This document shows, one piece after another, positions 24,995-33,394 of a DNA stretch of 64,000 nucleotides. The translations under genes and the position numbers were made by a program. The stretch is from Levilactobacillus andaensis (GTDB lineage: Bacteria > Bacillota > Bacilli > Lactobacillales > Lactobacillaceae). Below the pieces are notes generated by a model. That model worked only from the letters and a program-made list of their open reading frames with translations, had not been told where the DNA came from and made no database searches. The stretch spans positions 1 through 64,000 of the forward strand of contig NZ_BOLP01000014.1 of NCBI RefSeq assembly GCF_016861695.1, given 5' to 3'. The stretch's first letter is position 1. Each line of letters starts with the position of its first letter.

Positions 24995-26404
24995 CTAGAG
25001 GTTATCGTCCATGGTAAATGAGAGTGATGAGAGCTCCGCACTGGCCTGTACGAGTTTCCCAATCTGTTCTTGGATGGCGGCGTTAAATGCTTGGGCGGCC
25101 TTGGCGTTGACGATGCCGAGGCGCATATCGTTTGGCGCAGAAATAGCATCGCCACTCGTCAAACGTTGAATGCCCCAGGCCTGCATAGTGGTCAAGAAGT
25201 TATCCCGTAATTTCCGATTCTGGCGGTAGTGGTCTTCGCTCAAGACGTTGAGCAATTTAGCCGCCCAGTAAGGATTCTGACCATCATAACCCAGATTCTC
25301 TGCGGCAAAGGTGGCGTCAATCTGATTGCCAGCCGCGTAGACGGGGAGGTAGGGACTGAAGGCCGGATTCCCTAGTGCTTGCCAAATGACCCCAGCTAGC
25401 ACGGGCACAACGTCTCTTCTGAGTTGTAAAATATGCGAATTTTGTGTCCGGGAAAGGCCGACTGCCCGGAATTGGTGCCGTTCCTGTTCAGTGCCGTTAC
25501 CTAACGGATCAAACGGGGTCTCCTGGTAGTGTGAGCCCAGAAAGGCCTCGACTTGGGGCACACTGATCTTCTGTTCGGCGTGACGAATGAAGGGCAGTTC
25601 CATACTGGTCGGCTCCTCGAAGGCACTCGGCGTGAATAATTTGTGACCATACCAGACACGAGGCGTATTGTAATGCGCGTCATCTGCTGTGTGGGTCCCA
25701 AAGATGTGGCGGGAGTTGAAGCGATTGCCGTCTGGATTCAACCGATGGGCCTGAACGAAGTGTTGGATGTTGGCAGATGTCATGAAGTTGTCGGCATCGT
25801 CAAAATCAACATCTTCAATGGCTAACTGGTTGGCGACCACGGCGTAAGCGTCATCGGGGATGCGTTGGGCGACCCAGTGATGTCCGCTGACGATTTCCAT
25901 GTACCAGACTTCATCGACATCGCTGAACAGGACGCCGTTTGTTTCGGCGGCCCCAGCAGTGGTGACCAATTGGCCTAGGCGCTGAATCCCGGCCCGAGCG
26001 GAGTCAATGTAGGGGAGAACCACGGTGAGCATGGCATCTTCGGCAATCCCGTCGGCAACTAAGGGGTCAACGCCCAGCACGAGACTGTTGGTATAGGCAC
26101 TCTCGGTCGCGCTCATGGCGACGTTATTAGCGTTGATGCCGCTCTCTTCGTAGTGGCCTTCATCGGGATTGGTGTCGGGCATCGCCGTATAATGGACGGC
26201 CTGCTCCGGCAAGGTCGTCGTGAAGTGATTGTTTTTGGAGATAAATGTCAGGTCGCGGGGCTCATCGGCGGGATGGACTACGGCATGTTTTGGCCAAATC
26301 GCCACAAAATTATCTTCATTGCGGGCAATAATGGTGCTCCCGTCAATGGTGGCGTGTTTACCGGCTAAAAATGAGGTACAAGCTTGGTGCGTAAAGCGTG
26401 ACAT
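24995..26404 (-). CDS. pepD: C69-family dipeptidase
   Basis: 469 aa. Start at 26404 (MSRFTHQAC) with GAAGGAGG upstream; this puts the catalytic Cys at residue 9 followed by TSFLAGKHAT, the N-terminal-nucleophile pattern of PepD/C69 peptidases. Conserved R-N-E-D near residue 29 and ESGINANNVAMSATES near 90 support this. Cytosolic, cleaves a broad range of dipeptides in peptide use. Monocistronic. Confidence 0.92.
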   Translation of the reverse strand: MSRFTHQACTSFLAGKHATIDGSTIIARNEDNFVAIWPKHAVVHPADEPRDLTFISKNNHFTTTLPEQAVHYTAMPDTNPDEGHYEESGINANNVAMSATESAYTNSLVLGVDPLVADGIAEDAMLTVVLPYIDSARAGIQRLGQLVTTAGAAETNGVLFSDVDEVWYMEIVSGHHWVAQRIPDDAYAVVANQLAIEDVDFDDADNFMTSANIQHFVQAHRLNPDGNRFNSRHIFGTHTADDAHYNTPRVWYGHKLFTPSAFEEPTSMELPFIRHAEQKISVPQVEAFLGSHYQETPFDPLGNGTEQERHQFRAVGLSRTQNSHILQLRRDVVPVLAGVIWQALGNPAFSPYLPVYAAGNQIDATFAAENLGYDGQNPYWAAKLLNVLSEDHYRQNRKLRDNFLTTMQAWGIQRLTSGDAISAPNDMRLGIVNAKAAQAFNAAIQEQIGKLVQASAELSSLSFTMDDNL

Positions 26405-26732
26405 GAAAGGTCCTCCTTCAGGGATAAAAAGCGTAATATTGAAATCACTATAGCACATTTTACCGACATGAGGCGTCTTTTACCGTTTTCCAGCTGGTCT
26501 TTGCTAAAATAGGAATAATCGGTGCGCCACGAAACGTTGTCGATAGTCCTGGCTTGGATTAGAATAGAGACTATTCAGGCCGTTGAAAATCGTAGGCTAA
26601 AATAGTAATCAGTGAGCTGGGTATGGTTGGCTTATGTCTGGCCATCACTTGCGGATAAATGTCAAGGCATAAGTTTCGGGATGAGTCCGTAGTGGAAATT
26701 TATAGGGATTGGCTTTTGTGGCCTTAGATTAG

Positions 26733-26897
26733 CTGTGTAAGCCGAGAGGCCGGCAGATATGGGCTCAGGCGCGTCGTTCTACTTGGTCGGCGTTCTTGGC
26801 AGGCTTAGTAGAAAACCAATCTTTAAGACTCGCGGTTTTCGAGGCTTCAAGTTGTGTTCGCACCGTTCCAGCCCATATCTGCCGGCCGGTAAGGCGA
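26733..26897 (-). repeat. Repeat A, full copy, reverse orientation (A3)
   Basis: Complete reverse copy with ends CTCGGCTTAC and TCGCCTTACC. The second arm uses TTCTACT/AGTAGAA, a compensated variant of TTCTGCT/AGCAGAA. It ends 48 nt before the Crp/Fnr start codon, so it occupies that gene's promoter or leader region. No repeat B lies at the expected distance. Confidence 0.85.
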
Positions 26898-26945
26898 TGG
26901 ACCTACCATGTTGCAATACATAAAATTTCAAAAGGAGATGCCGTC

Positions 26946-27647
26946 ATGGAACATGGACATCAACATGAGCACTCGATAGAACGCGAACGGGAATGCGTAA
27001 TCGGCGTGCCGATTTTTCAGCAATTATCCGATGACCAGATCACCTCGGTCGCTAAGGTGACCCGCCCGATTCACGCGGATAAGGGGGGCACCGTCTTCAG
27101 CGCTGGCGAGGTTTCCCAAACGCTGTACATTGTCAATCAGGGACAGGTCCGGCTTTATCATTTAGGTGATGACGGTCACGAGCAAGTTTTGCGGGTCCTG
27201 AATCCCGGCGACTTTGTTGGGGAAATCGCGTTGTTTACCGATGAAATCCATAGTTCTTACGCCGAGGCAACGACCACGACCGAACTCTGCACGATTTCGC
27301 GAGCTTCGTTGACGGCCTTGATCAAGTCCTTACCGCCATTGGCTTTGTCGCTATTAGGGGCGCTAGCGGTACGGCTCAAGACGGCCGAGAAGCAGGCCAC
27401 CTTACTGGCCATTCCGGATGCGTTACCACGGCTAGCCGGCTACCTGCAGGAGCTGAGCAGTCACCGCACCGGGACGTTTGACCTGCCTATGAGTAAGCAA
27501 GACTTAGCGGCCTACCTAGGGATGACGCCAGAATCACTCAGCCGCAAGCTGAAGCAATTGAGTACCAAAGGGGTCTTAGAGACGGTCGGGCGGCGACAAG
27601 TTAAGGTGATCAACGTTGCCAAACTTGCCGAACTGGCTCCTGAATGA
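26946..27647 (+). CDS. Crp/Fnr-family transcription regulator
   Basis: 233 aa. ATG 26946 with AAAGGAG 8 nt upstream; a longer frame would run through repeat A3 and is rejected. His-rich start (MEHGHQHEHS) with a single nearby Cys near 16, then a cyclic-nucleotide-binding beta-barrel (F-S-A-G-E, G-D-F-V-G-E-I-A-L-F), a dimer helix, and a C-terminal helix-turn-helix (MSKQDLAAYLGMTPESLSRKLKQL). The FNR Cys cluster for an iron-sulphur centre is absent. In lactobacilli such proteins answer redox or arginine/anaerobic cues; the His/Cys start could bind metal, which is inference. Confidence 0.88.
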   Translation: MEHGHQHEHSIERERECVIGVPIFQQLSDDQITSVAKVTRPIHADKGGTVFSAGEVSQTLYIVNQGQVRLYHLGDDGHEQVLRVLNPGDFVGEIALFTDEIHSSYAEATTTTELCTISRASLTALIKSLPPLALSLLGALAVRLKTAEKQATLLAIPDALPRLAGYLQELSSHRTGTFDLPMSKQDLAAYLGMTPESLSRKLKQLSTKGVLETVGRRQVKVINVAKLAELAPE

Positions 27648-27796
27648 GGGCTTTGATAGCTATCTCGTTAAGAATCCTTAATAATATGGTATTCCCGAAT
27701 TAAATTTGCTAGAATAATGAGTGTTGTGTTTCATTTAAATTTAAATTTTAATGAACGACCAAATCAAAGACTAAACAAGAAAAAGGGGATACGCAC

Positions 27797-29680
27797 ATGT
27801 GTGGATTCGTTGGCTATGTGAATCAAAAGGATGTTCCGACAACCACGATCAATGATATGGCAGATCGGATCAAACACCGGGGGCCAGATGATGCTGCTTA
27901 CTTCCATGACGAACAAGCCGTAATGGGGTTCCGTCGGTTATCGATCATTGACTTGGCTCACGGGAGACAACCGATGTATAACCGTGACCAAACGAAGGTG
28001 TTGACCTTCAACGGTGAAATTTATAACTATCAAGAGATTCGAGAAGACTTAAAGAAGTTAGGCTACGAATTCAAAACGGATGTGGACTCAGAAGTTTTGA
28101 TCCACGGGTACGATGCCTGGGGACCAAAGCTGTTGGATCGGCTCCGGGGCATGTACGCCTTTGCCATTTATGATAAGACGAAGAACGAAGTCTTTGGCGC
28201 CCGGGATCACTTTGGGATCAAGCCAATGTACTACTACGATGATGGCAAGACCTTCCTTTGGGCTTCCGAAATCAAAGCGTTCCTCGAACATCCTAATTTC
28301 AAGAAGGAATTCAATGAAGAACTCTTGCCAATTCACTTGAGTTTTGAATTCATTCCTTCCCGCGAAACCATGTTCAAGAACGTCTACAAGGTATTGCCTG
28401 GTCAATACTTCATTCACCACGCTAACGGGGAGACCGAAACTCACCGGTACTTCAAGTTCAACTACGACCATATCGATAACACTCAAACAGTCGAAGAAGA
28501 TGCCAAGAAGATTCGCGGTATCGTTGACGAATCCGTTAAGACGCATATGATCGCCGACGTTGAAGTCGGGAGTTTCTTATCCAGTGGGATCGATTCTTCC
28601 TACGTGTTGAACGAGGCTTCTAAGCTCCAACCCATCCAATCCTTCTCCTTAGGGTTCAAGAACTCCAAGTACAGTGAATTGAGCTGGTCTACGGAATTTG
28701 CCAAGGAGATCAAGCAGAAGAACACGCCACTTTACATGACGGGGGACGACTACTTCGATATCTTGCCAACCATCATGTACTACATGGACGAACCCTTATC
28801 CAACCCATCAGCAATGCAGCTTTACTACCTGTCAAAGGGGACCCGTGAAGCCGTTAAGGTAGCGTTGTCTGGTGAAGGTGCCGATGAATTCTTCGGTGGG
28901 TACAACACGTATCTCGAAGCCATTCCGTTCGAACGTTACCAGAAATGGGTTCCGGGTGGCATTCGGAAGATGCTGGGTGGCATCGCTGAAAAGTTCCCTC
29001 GGTTCCATGGTCGCCGGTTCTTAGTTCGGGGTGCTCAACCATTGAGCGAACGCTACTACCGGGTCAACTATGTATTTGACTACCATGACCGGAACAAAAT
29101 CTTGAAGAACCCCAAGCTCAACCAAGATGCCGGGGCCTACACCAAGCACTTGTTTGACGACGTTAAGGGCTTAGACGAAATGACGCAGATGCAGTACTTC
29201 GACATCAACACCTGGTTACCTTATGACATCTTGCATAAGGCCGATCGGATGAGTATGGCGAACTCGCTGGAAGTGCGGACACCATTGGTCGACAAGGAAG
29301 TAGCGAAGTTCGCCGCAACCATGCCAGTCAAGACGCGGATCCATACCGATGAGACCAAGGTGTCTCTGCGGGCCGCTGCCGAATCTGAGTTACCAGAACG
29401 GGTAGCGAAGAAGGAAAAGATGGGCTTCCCATCCCCAATCGCGACTTGGATCAAGACGGAACCTTACAAGTCACGGATCATCGAAGCATTTAACTCCGAC
29501 GTGGCGCACAAGTTCTTCAACACGGACGCGCTGATGGATATTTTACACGAACACATCAACGGCAAGTCCAGCATGCAAAAGATCTTCACCATCTACACGT
29601 TTATCTTGTGGTACGAAGTTTACTTCCCAGAAGACACGACGGCTAAGACGGTGGACCTGGTTCGCCGCACGCAAATTTAA
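27797..29680 (+). CDS. asnB: Glutamine-hydrolysing asparagine synthetase, probably crossbridge D-Asp amidase (AsnH type)
   Basis: 627 aa. Cys2 is the glutaminase nucleophile (MCGFVGY), with the class II amidotransferase residues R-L-S-I-I-D and FNGEIYNY. The synthetase half has the PPi loop SSGIDSS near residue 263. Start ATG 27797 with AAAAGGGGAT. Family members make asparagine, but in Lactococcus an AsnH protein of this type amidates the D-Asp side chain of the peptidoglycan crossbridge. The next two genes, a D-Asp-ligase-like protein and an aspartate racemase, favour that role here. A 10-bp hairpin lies before the ligase gene. Confidence 0.9.
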   Translation: MCGFVGYVNQKDVPTTTINDMADRIKHRGPDDAAYFHDEQAVMGFRRLSIIDLAHGRQPMYNRDQTKVLTFNGEIYNYQEIREDLKKLGYEFKTDVDSEVLIHGYDAWGPKLLDRLRGMYAFAIYDKTKNEVFGARDHFGIKPMYYYDDGKTFLWASEIKAFLEHPNFKKEFNEELLPIHLSFEFIPSRETMFKNVYKVLPGQYFIHHANGETETHRYFKFNYDHIDNTQTVEEDAKKIRGIVDESVKTHMIADVEVGSFLSSGIDSSYVLNEASKLQPIQSFSLGFKNSKYSELSWSTEFAKEIKQKNTPLYMTGDDYFDILPTIMYYMDEPLSNPSAMQLYYLSKGTREAVKVALSGEGADEFFGGYNTYLEAIPFERYQKWVPGGIRKMLGGIAEKFPRFHGRRFLVRGAQPLSERYYRVNYVFDYHDRNKILKNPKLNQDAGAYTKHLFDDVKGLDEMTQMQYFDINTWLPYDILHKADRMSMANSLEVRTPLVDKEVAKFAATMPVKTRIHTDETKVSLRAAAESELPERVAKKEKMGFPSPIATWIKTEPYKSRIIEAFNSDVAHKFFNTDALMDILHEHINGKSSMQKIFTIYTFILWYEVYFPEDTTAKTVDLVRRTQI

Positions 29681-29717
29681 TTTAAAAACGGCATGGCTTT
29701 TTGGCTGGCCGATAACG

Positions 29718-29757
29718 ATCAAGGTTGCTATTGGACTCGTCCGCTAACAACCTTGAT
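29718..29757 (+). promoter_or_regulatory. Hairpin between asnB and the ligase gene
   Basis: ATCAAGGTTG and CAACCTTGAT form a perfect 10-bp stem with a 20-nt loop, followed by TGTGTTTAC and no real T-run. Partial terminator or mRNA processing site are both possible. Confidence 0.45.
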
Positions 29758-29813
29758 TGTGTTTACTTAGCTTTAAAGAATCTAAGACCATTGTGAAGGG
29801 ACTTTTAGTTGTT

Positions 29814-31070
29814 ATGGAAACCAATGGAGTAAAATTCACGCCCATCTTACTGGGGAGTGACTTTAACGTTTACGGGATGGCGCGGTCATTTTATGACTTG
29901 TACCACGAACCCGTTCAGGCCTTTGCTAGTATCCAATTAGCACCGACCCGTTACACGAAAATTGTTAACTTGGAACTGATCCCGGGGTTTGACGAAGATC
30001 CCGTTTGGATTGAAACCATGCGTAAGCTAAAGGCCCGTTACGCGGACCATCCAGAACCCGTCATCCTGATTGGGTGTGGGGATGGCTATGCGCAACTGAT
30101 CAGTAAGCATAAGGACGAATTGGAAGACGTCTTCATCTGTCCTTACGTGGATTACGACAAGTTACGGCATCTGAACAACAAGGAAAACTTCTACAAGGTG
30201 TGTGACCAATACGGTCTGCCTTATCCCGCAACGCGGATCATCACCAAGGCTGACGCAACTGGCGAGCAACCCGTTGAACAACCCTTTGATTACCCGGTTG
30301 CATTGAAGCCAGCCAACAGTGTTGAATGGCTCGACGTGCACTTCGAGGGCCGGAAAAAGGCCTTCCGGATTCAATCTGAGGCCGAATTCCGTGATATCGT
30401 GGGTAAGATTTACGCCAACGGCTACACGTCCGACCTCATCTTGCAGGACTTTGTGCCTGGGGATGACAGCAACATGCGGGTCGTGAACGCCTACGTTGAT
30501 CAAAATCACCACGTTAAGATGATGTGTCTGGGTCATCCGTTATTGGAAGATCCAGCACCATCCGCAATCGGTAATTACGTGGCCATCATTCCGGAATATA
30601 ACGAAACGATCTACCACAACATCCAGAAGTTCTTGGAAGCCATCGACTTTACCGGTTATGCCAACTTCGACATGAAGTACGATGTCCGCGACAAGACGTT
30701 TAAGTTGTTTGAAATCAACTTGCGTCAGGGCCGGAGTAGTTTCTTCGTGACGTTGAACGGCTACAACTTAGCTGACTGGGTCGTGAAAGACTACGTCAAG
30801 GGGACGCTGACCGATGCGCCAACCGTTTACGGTAACCAAGACGAAAGCAAGCACGCACTGTGGTTAGGTGTGCCCGTCAAGGTCTTCAAGCAGTACACGC
30901 GTGAAAATGCGGACAAGGATCGGGCATTGAAGTTGATTGCTGCCGGCAAGTTCGGCACGACCTACCGCTACGATCAGGACATGAACTTGAAGCGTTGGGC
31001 CCTGATTCAGTGGATGCAACACAACTATACGGTTAACTTTAAGAAGTATTTCGCAGAAAACAAGGGGTAA
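29814..31070 (+). CDS. ATP-grasp carboxylate-amine ligase, D-aspartate ligase-like
   Basis: 418 aa from ATG 29814 (GAAGGGA upstream). ATP-grasp features: YPVALKPANS near residue 160, LILQDFVPGDDSNMRV near 206 (the E-type nucleotide loop), and FKLFEINLRQGRSSF near 298, where Glu and Asn bind metal. This matches the Asl (D-aspartate ligase) group, which joins D-Asp to the Lys side chain of UDP-MurNAc-pentapeptide. The racemase gene starts 6 nt after its stop, supplying D-Asp. The cluster predicts L-Lys-D-Asp/D-Asn crosslinks. Confidence 0.82.
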   Translation: METNGVKFTPILLGSDFNVYGMARSFYDLYHEPVQAFASIQLAPTRYTKIVNLELIPGFDEDPVWIETMRKLKARYADHPEPVILIGCGDGYAQLISKHKDELEDVFICPYVDYDKLRHLNNKENFYKVCDQYGLPYPATRIITKADATGEQPVEQPFDYPVALKPANSVEWLDVHFEGRKKAFRIQSEAEFRDIVGKIYANGYTSDLILQDFVPGDDSNMRVVNAYVDQNHHVKMMCLGHPLLEDPAPSAIGNYVAIIPEYNETIYHNIQKFLEAIDFTGYANFDMKYDVRDKTFKLFEINLRQGRSSFFVTLNGYNLADWVVKDYVKGTLTDAPTVYGNQDESKHALWLGVPVKVFKQYTRENADKDRALKLIAAGKFGTTYRYDQDMNLKRWALIQWMQHNYTVNFKKYFAENKG

Positions 31071-31075
31071 TTGCC

Positions 31076-31786
31076 ATGCAAAAATTCTTTACAATCATTG
31101 GCGGCATGGGGACGATGGCTACCGAAAGTTATTTACACCAACTTAACTTACGGACGCCAGCCCATGCCGATCAGGATTACTTGAATTATATTTTGGTCAA
31201 CCACGCGACGGTCCCGGACCGGACGGCTTACATTTTCGATCACAGCCAACCTAGTCCACTACCTGATCTGCTAGAAGATATCCAACAGCAGAGTAAGCTG
31301 GGCCCAGAGTTTTTCACGTTGCCTTGCAACACGGCCCATTATTTTTATGACGAGTTGCAGGCGGCAACCGACGTGCCACTGCTCCATATGCCACGGGAGA
31401 CGGTCAAGGAGATTACCCGCAAGTACCCGCATGCCAAACGCATTGGGATTACTGGGACGCGGGGAACCATCAAGGACCGCATCTATGAACAGGAATTGCA
31501 GGCAGCTGGGCTGACACCAGTGCTGCCGACGGATGCCATCGAAGACGAAACGATGGAGCTGATCTATACGCACATCAAGGAGCAAAATGAGGTGGATGCT
31601 GAACTGTATCACCGCATTCTGCGCCAAATGGTGACGGAGCAGGACGCTGAGGTCGTTATCTTGGGCTGTACGGAATTGTCGTTAGCTCAGGAGCGCGAAC
31701 CCGAAACTGACCTGCCATTAGCGGACAGTCAATCCATTTTGGTCAACCGGACCATTGAACTGGCGACTAAGATGCGTCAAGAATAA
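31076..31786 (+). CDS. racD: Aspartate racemase
   Basis: 236 aa, PLP-independent Asp/Glu racemase family. Converts L-Asp to D-Asp with two Cys acting as acid and base: Cys near 84 in TLPCNTAH and Cys near 198 in ILGCTELS are both present. Opening G-G-M-G-T-M-A-T is the phosphate-loop-like start of the family. Ribosome site AAGGGG overlaps the end of the ligase gene, so translation is coupled. Strong terminator follows. Confidence 0.92.
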   Translation: MQKFFTIIGGMGTMATESYLHQLNLRTPAHADQDYLNYILVNHATVPDRTAYIFDHSQPSPLPDLLEDIQQQSKLGPEFFTLPCNTAHYFYDELQAATDVPLLHMPRETVKEITRKYPHAKRIGITGTRGTIKDRIYEQELQAAGLTPVLPTDAIEDETMELIYTHIKEQNEVDAELYHRILRQMVTEQDAEVVILGCTELSLAQEREPETDLPLADSQSILVNRTIELATKMRQE

Positions 31787-31789
31787 TCA

Positions 31790-31831
31790 AATCAAAAAGC
31801 CTTACTCGGTTGCGAGTAGGGCTTTTTGATT
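31790..31831. terminator. Bidirectional terminator
   Basis: ATCAAAAAGCCTTACTCG pairs with CGAGTAGGGCTTTTTGAT; A-run left, T-run right. Confidence 0.92.
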
Positions 31832-31840
31832 GGCGTAAAT

Positions 31841-31998
31841 TGGTCGCACTGCGGCTGCCAGGGATTCCGCCTGCTGTGGGGACGCTTCAGCCTGAAGGGA
31901 CATCAGGCTTCTCGCTCGCTTTTAATCCGTGAAGGCCACACGTCTTAAAAGTCGCCCATCATGATAGCTGGCTGCATCCCTGTTCTCCTCCGGCTTTG
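31841..31998 (-). repeat. Repeat B, near-full copy, reverse orientation (B4)
   Basis: Reverse copy with ends TGGTCGCACTGCGGCTGCC and TCCTCCGGCT. Hairpin AGCCTGA/TCAGGCT is intact. It lies downstream of yisL on the yisL strand. No repeat A accompanies it. Confidence 0.85.
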
Positions 31999-32180
31999 AT
32001 TGTCGGTGACCATAATAACTGTTGAAAGACTTACAAACTGTTGTTTATCCAATCCAATTGATAATGAATTGGAAGGTCATGGCCTTAGTCACCAGCAGGC
32101 AATCATAGCAGCTGAGCAAGTTGTAAATATGGAGACTGGCGTACCATGCATCCGTTCCAACTAAGGTAATGCTGGACGAC

Positions 32181-32212
32181 AAAAAGAGCCACGACCACAT
32201 GCCGTAGCTCTT
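32181..32212 (-). terminator. Terminator of the yisL-like gene
   Basis: AGAGCTACG/CGTGGCTCT on the minus strand with a TTTTT tail. Confidence 0.85.
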
Positions 32213-32221
32213 CTATGTACT

Positions 32222-32563
32222 CTATCTGAAAGCCAGTGTCAATCCTAGTCCCACGGTAATCAGGGCAACGATTCCTAAAATCCAGTAGATGATATGCGAC
32301 GTTGATCGTTCCATTTTACGACCAAAGCCAATTTCGATTAGGGCAATCGTGCCGATCCCTAGTAAAAATTTCAGGCTGATTAACAACGGGGCGTGACTGA
32401 AGGTGCGGATACTGAGCACGACGCCACTGATAATCATGACTAAATAAGCGATGCGGGCAAGAATCAAAAATTGGGTTGCGCGTTTCTCGGAATGGCGGGT
32501 CAAACCACCAATGACCAAAACGGTCAACACGATCCAGGTCCAGAAATGCAGGGCTAACCACAT
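32222..32563 (-). CDS. YisL family (DUF1516) membrane protein
   Basis: 113 aa with four hydrophobic helices covering nearly the whole chain: about 4-20, 31-50, 60-80 and 90-111. Short loops with basic residues (TRHSEKRATQ, GRKMERSTSH). AAAGGAG precedes ATG 32563. This pattern fits DUF1516 proteins of Firmicutes, whose role is unknown. Monocistronic. Confidence 0.8.
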   Translation of the reverse strand: MWLALHFWTWIVLTVLVIGGLTRHSEKRATQFLILARIAYLVMIISGVVLSIRTFSHAPLLISLKFLLGIGTIALIEIGFGRKMERSTSHIIYWILGIVALITVGLGLTLAFR

Positions 32564-32792
32564 ACTAACCGCTCCTTTTCTAACGTAATGTCTTTAGCCT
32601 ACCATAATCAGCGGTGACTGGGTATTAATTTGAGAACCGAGCTAGTGTAAAAATGAAGTCGTCTTAGGCCCTTTGTCATACTGGCTACCGAACTGGAATC
32701 AATAGGATTGTCGTACTCCAATCTAACATCTACAGTATTTCTTGACCGCAATGTCTACCGCGTGAATGATCAGTAGCCACAGTGCGGAAATT

Positions 32793-33323
32793 TTACGCCA
32801 TCTTGTGATAGATTAGTTCGGCAAGGGGACCGATGGTGTGCGCTGTGACCAATTCGAATTGGCGGGGGGCGGCTAGGTTGCCGAAGAGGCGTTTGCCGTT
32901 GCCCAGCATGATGGGGGCAATCTGCAGGTAGAGGTCATCGATGAGATTGGCCGCTAGCAGTGGGGTGAGGACGTTCTGACCGCCGACCACCCAGACGTTG
33001 CCCGATTCTTGTTGCAGTCGCTGAGCCAAGGCCACAACGTCCTCAGCCGTAAAGGTAGCCGTCGGGGTGTTGGGTCGTGATTGCCGTGTCAGGACGTAGC
33101 TGTGCATGGCGGGATTGGCTGGGTTAAATGGCATGTCGGGGGCTAATTTGGCCACGTAGTCGAAAGTGACCCGGCCCATGATGGCGCTGGTCATCTGTGA
33201 AAGCACCGCTTGACCAGTATCAGCCGGAATATTAGCGAGGGTGGTCAGCCAGTCGATGTTGTCATCACTAGTGGCAAGGTAACCGTCCAAAGACGTTGCA
33301 CCGTAAAATTGAATTTTTCCCAT
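32793..33323 (-). CDS. RibD C-terminal / dihydrofolate reductase-like protein
   Basis: 176 aa. DHFR-fold signatures: FYGATSLDGYLA at the start, AIMGRVTFDYV near residue 47, VWVVGGQNVLTPLL near 110 and APIMLGNGKRLFG near 138. These YwjB/YyaP-type reductases bind NADPH; the substrate is unknown and they are not the housekeeping folate enzyme. AAAGGAG precedes the ATG. It reads away from the terminator of the amidase gene, so it is a separate transcript. Confidence 0.88.
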   Translation of the reverse strand: MGKIQFYGATSLDGYLATSDDNIDWLTTLANIPADTGQAVLSQMTSAIMGRVTFDYVAKLAPDMPFNPANPAMHSYVLTRQSRPNTPTATFTAEDVVALAQRLQQESGNVWVVGGQNVLTPLLAANLIDDLYLQIAPIMLGNGKRLFGNLAAPRQFELVTAHTIGPLAELIYHKMA

Positions 33324-33346
33324 GTGTCTAAGCTCCTTTTAGGTAG

Positions 33347-33384
33347 AAAAAACGAGTTTGGACATGTCAGCCAAACTCGTTTTT
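33347..33384 (-). terminator. Terminator of the amidase gene, near-symmetric
   Basis: AAAAACGAGTTTGG/CCAAACTCGTTTTT, loop ACATGTCAG. Confidence 0.92.
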
Positions 33385-33394
33385 AAAAGATCTA

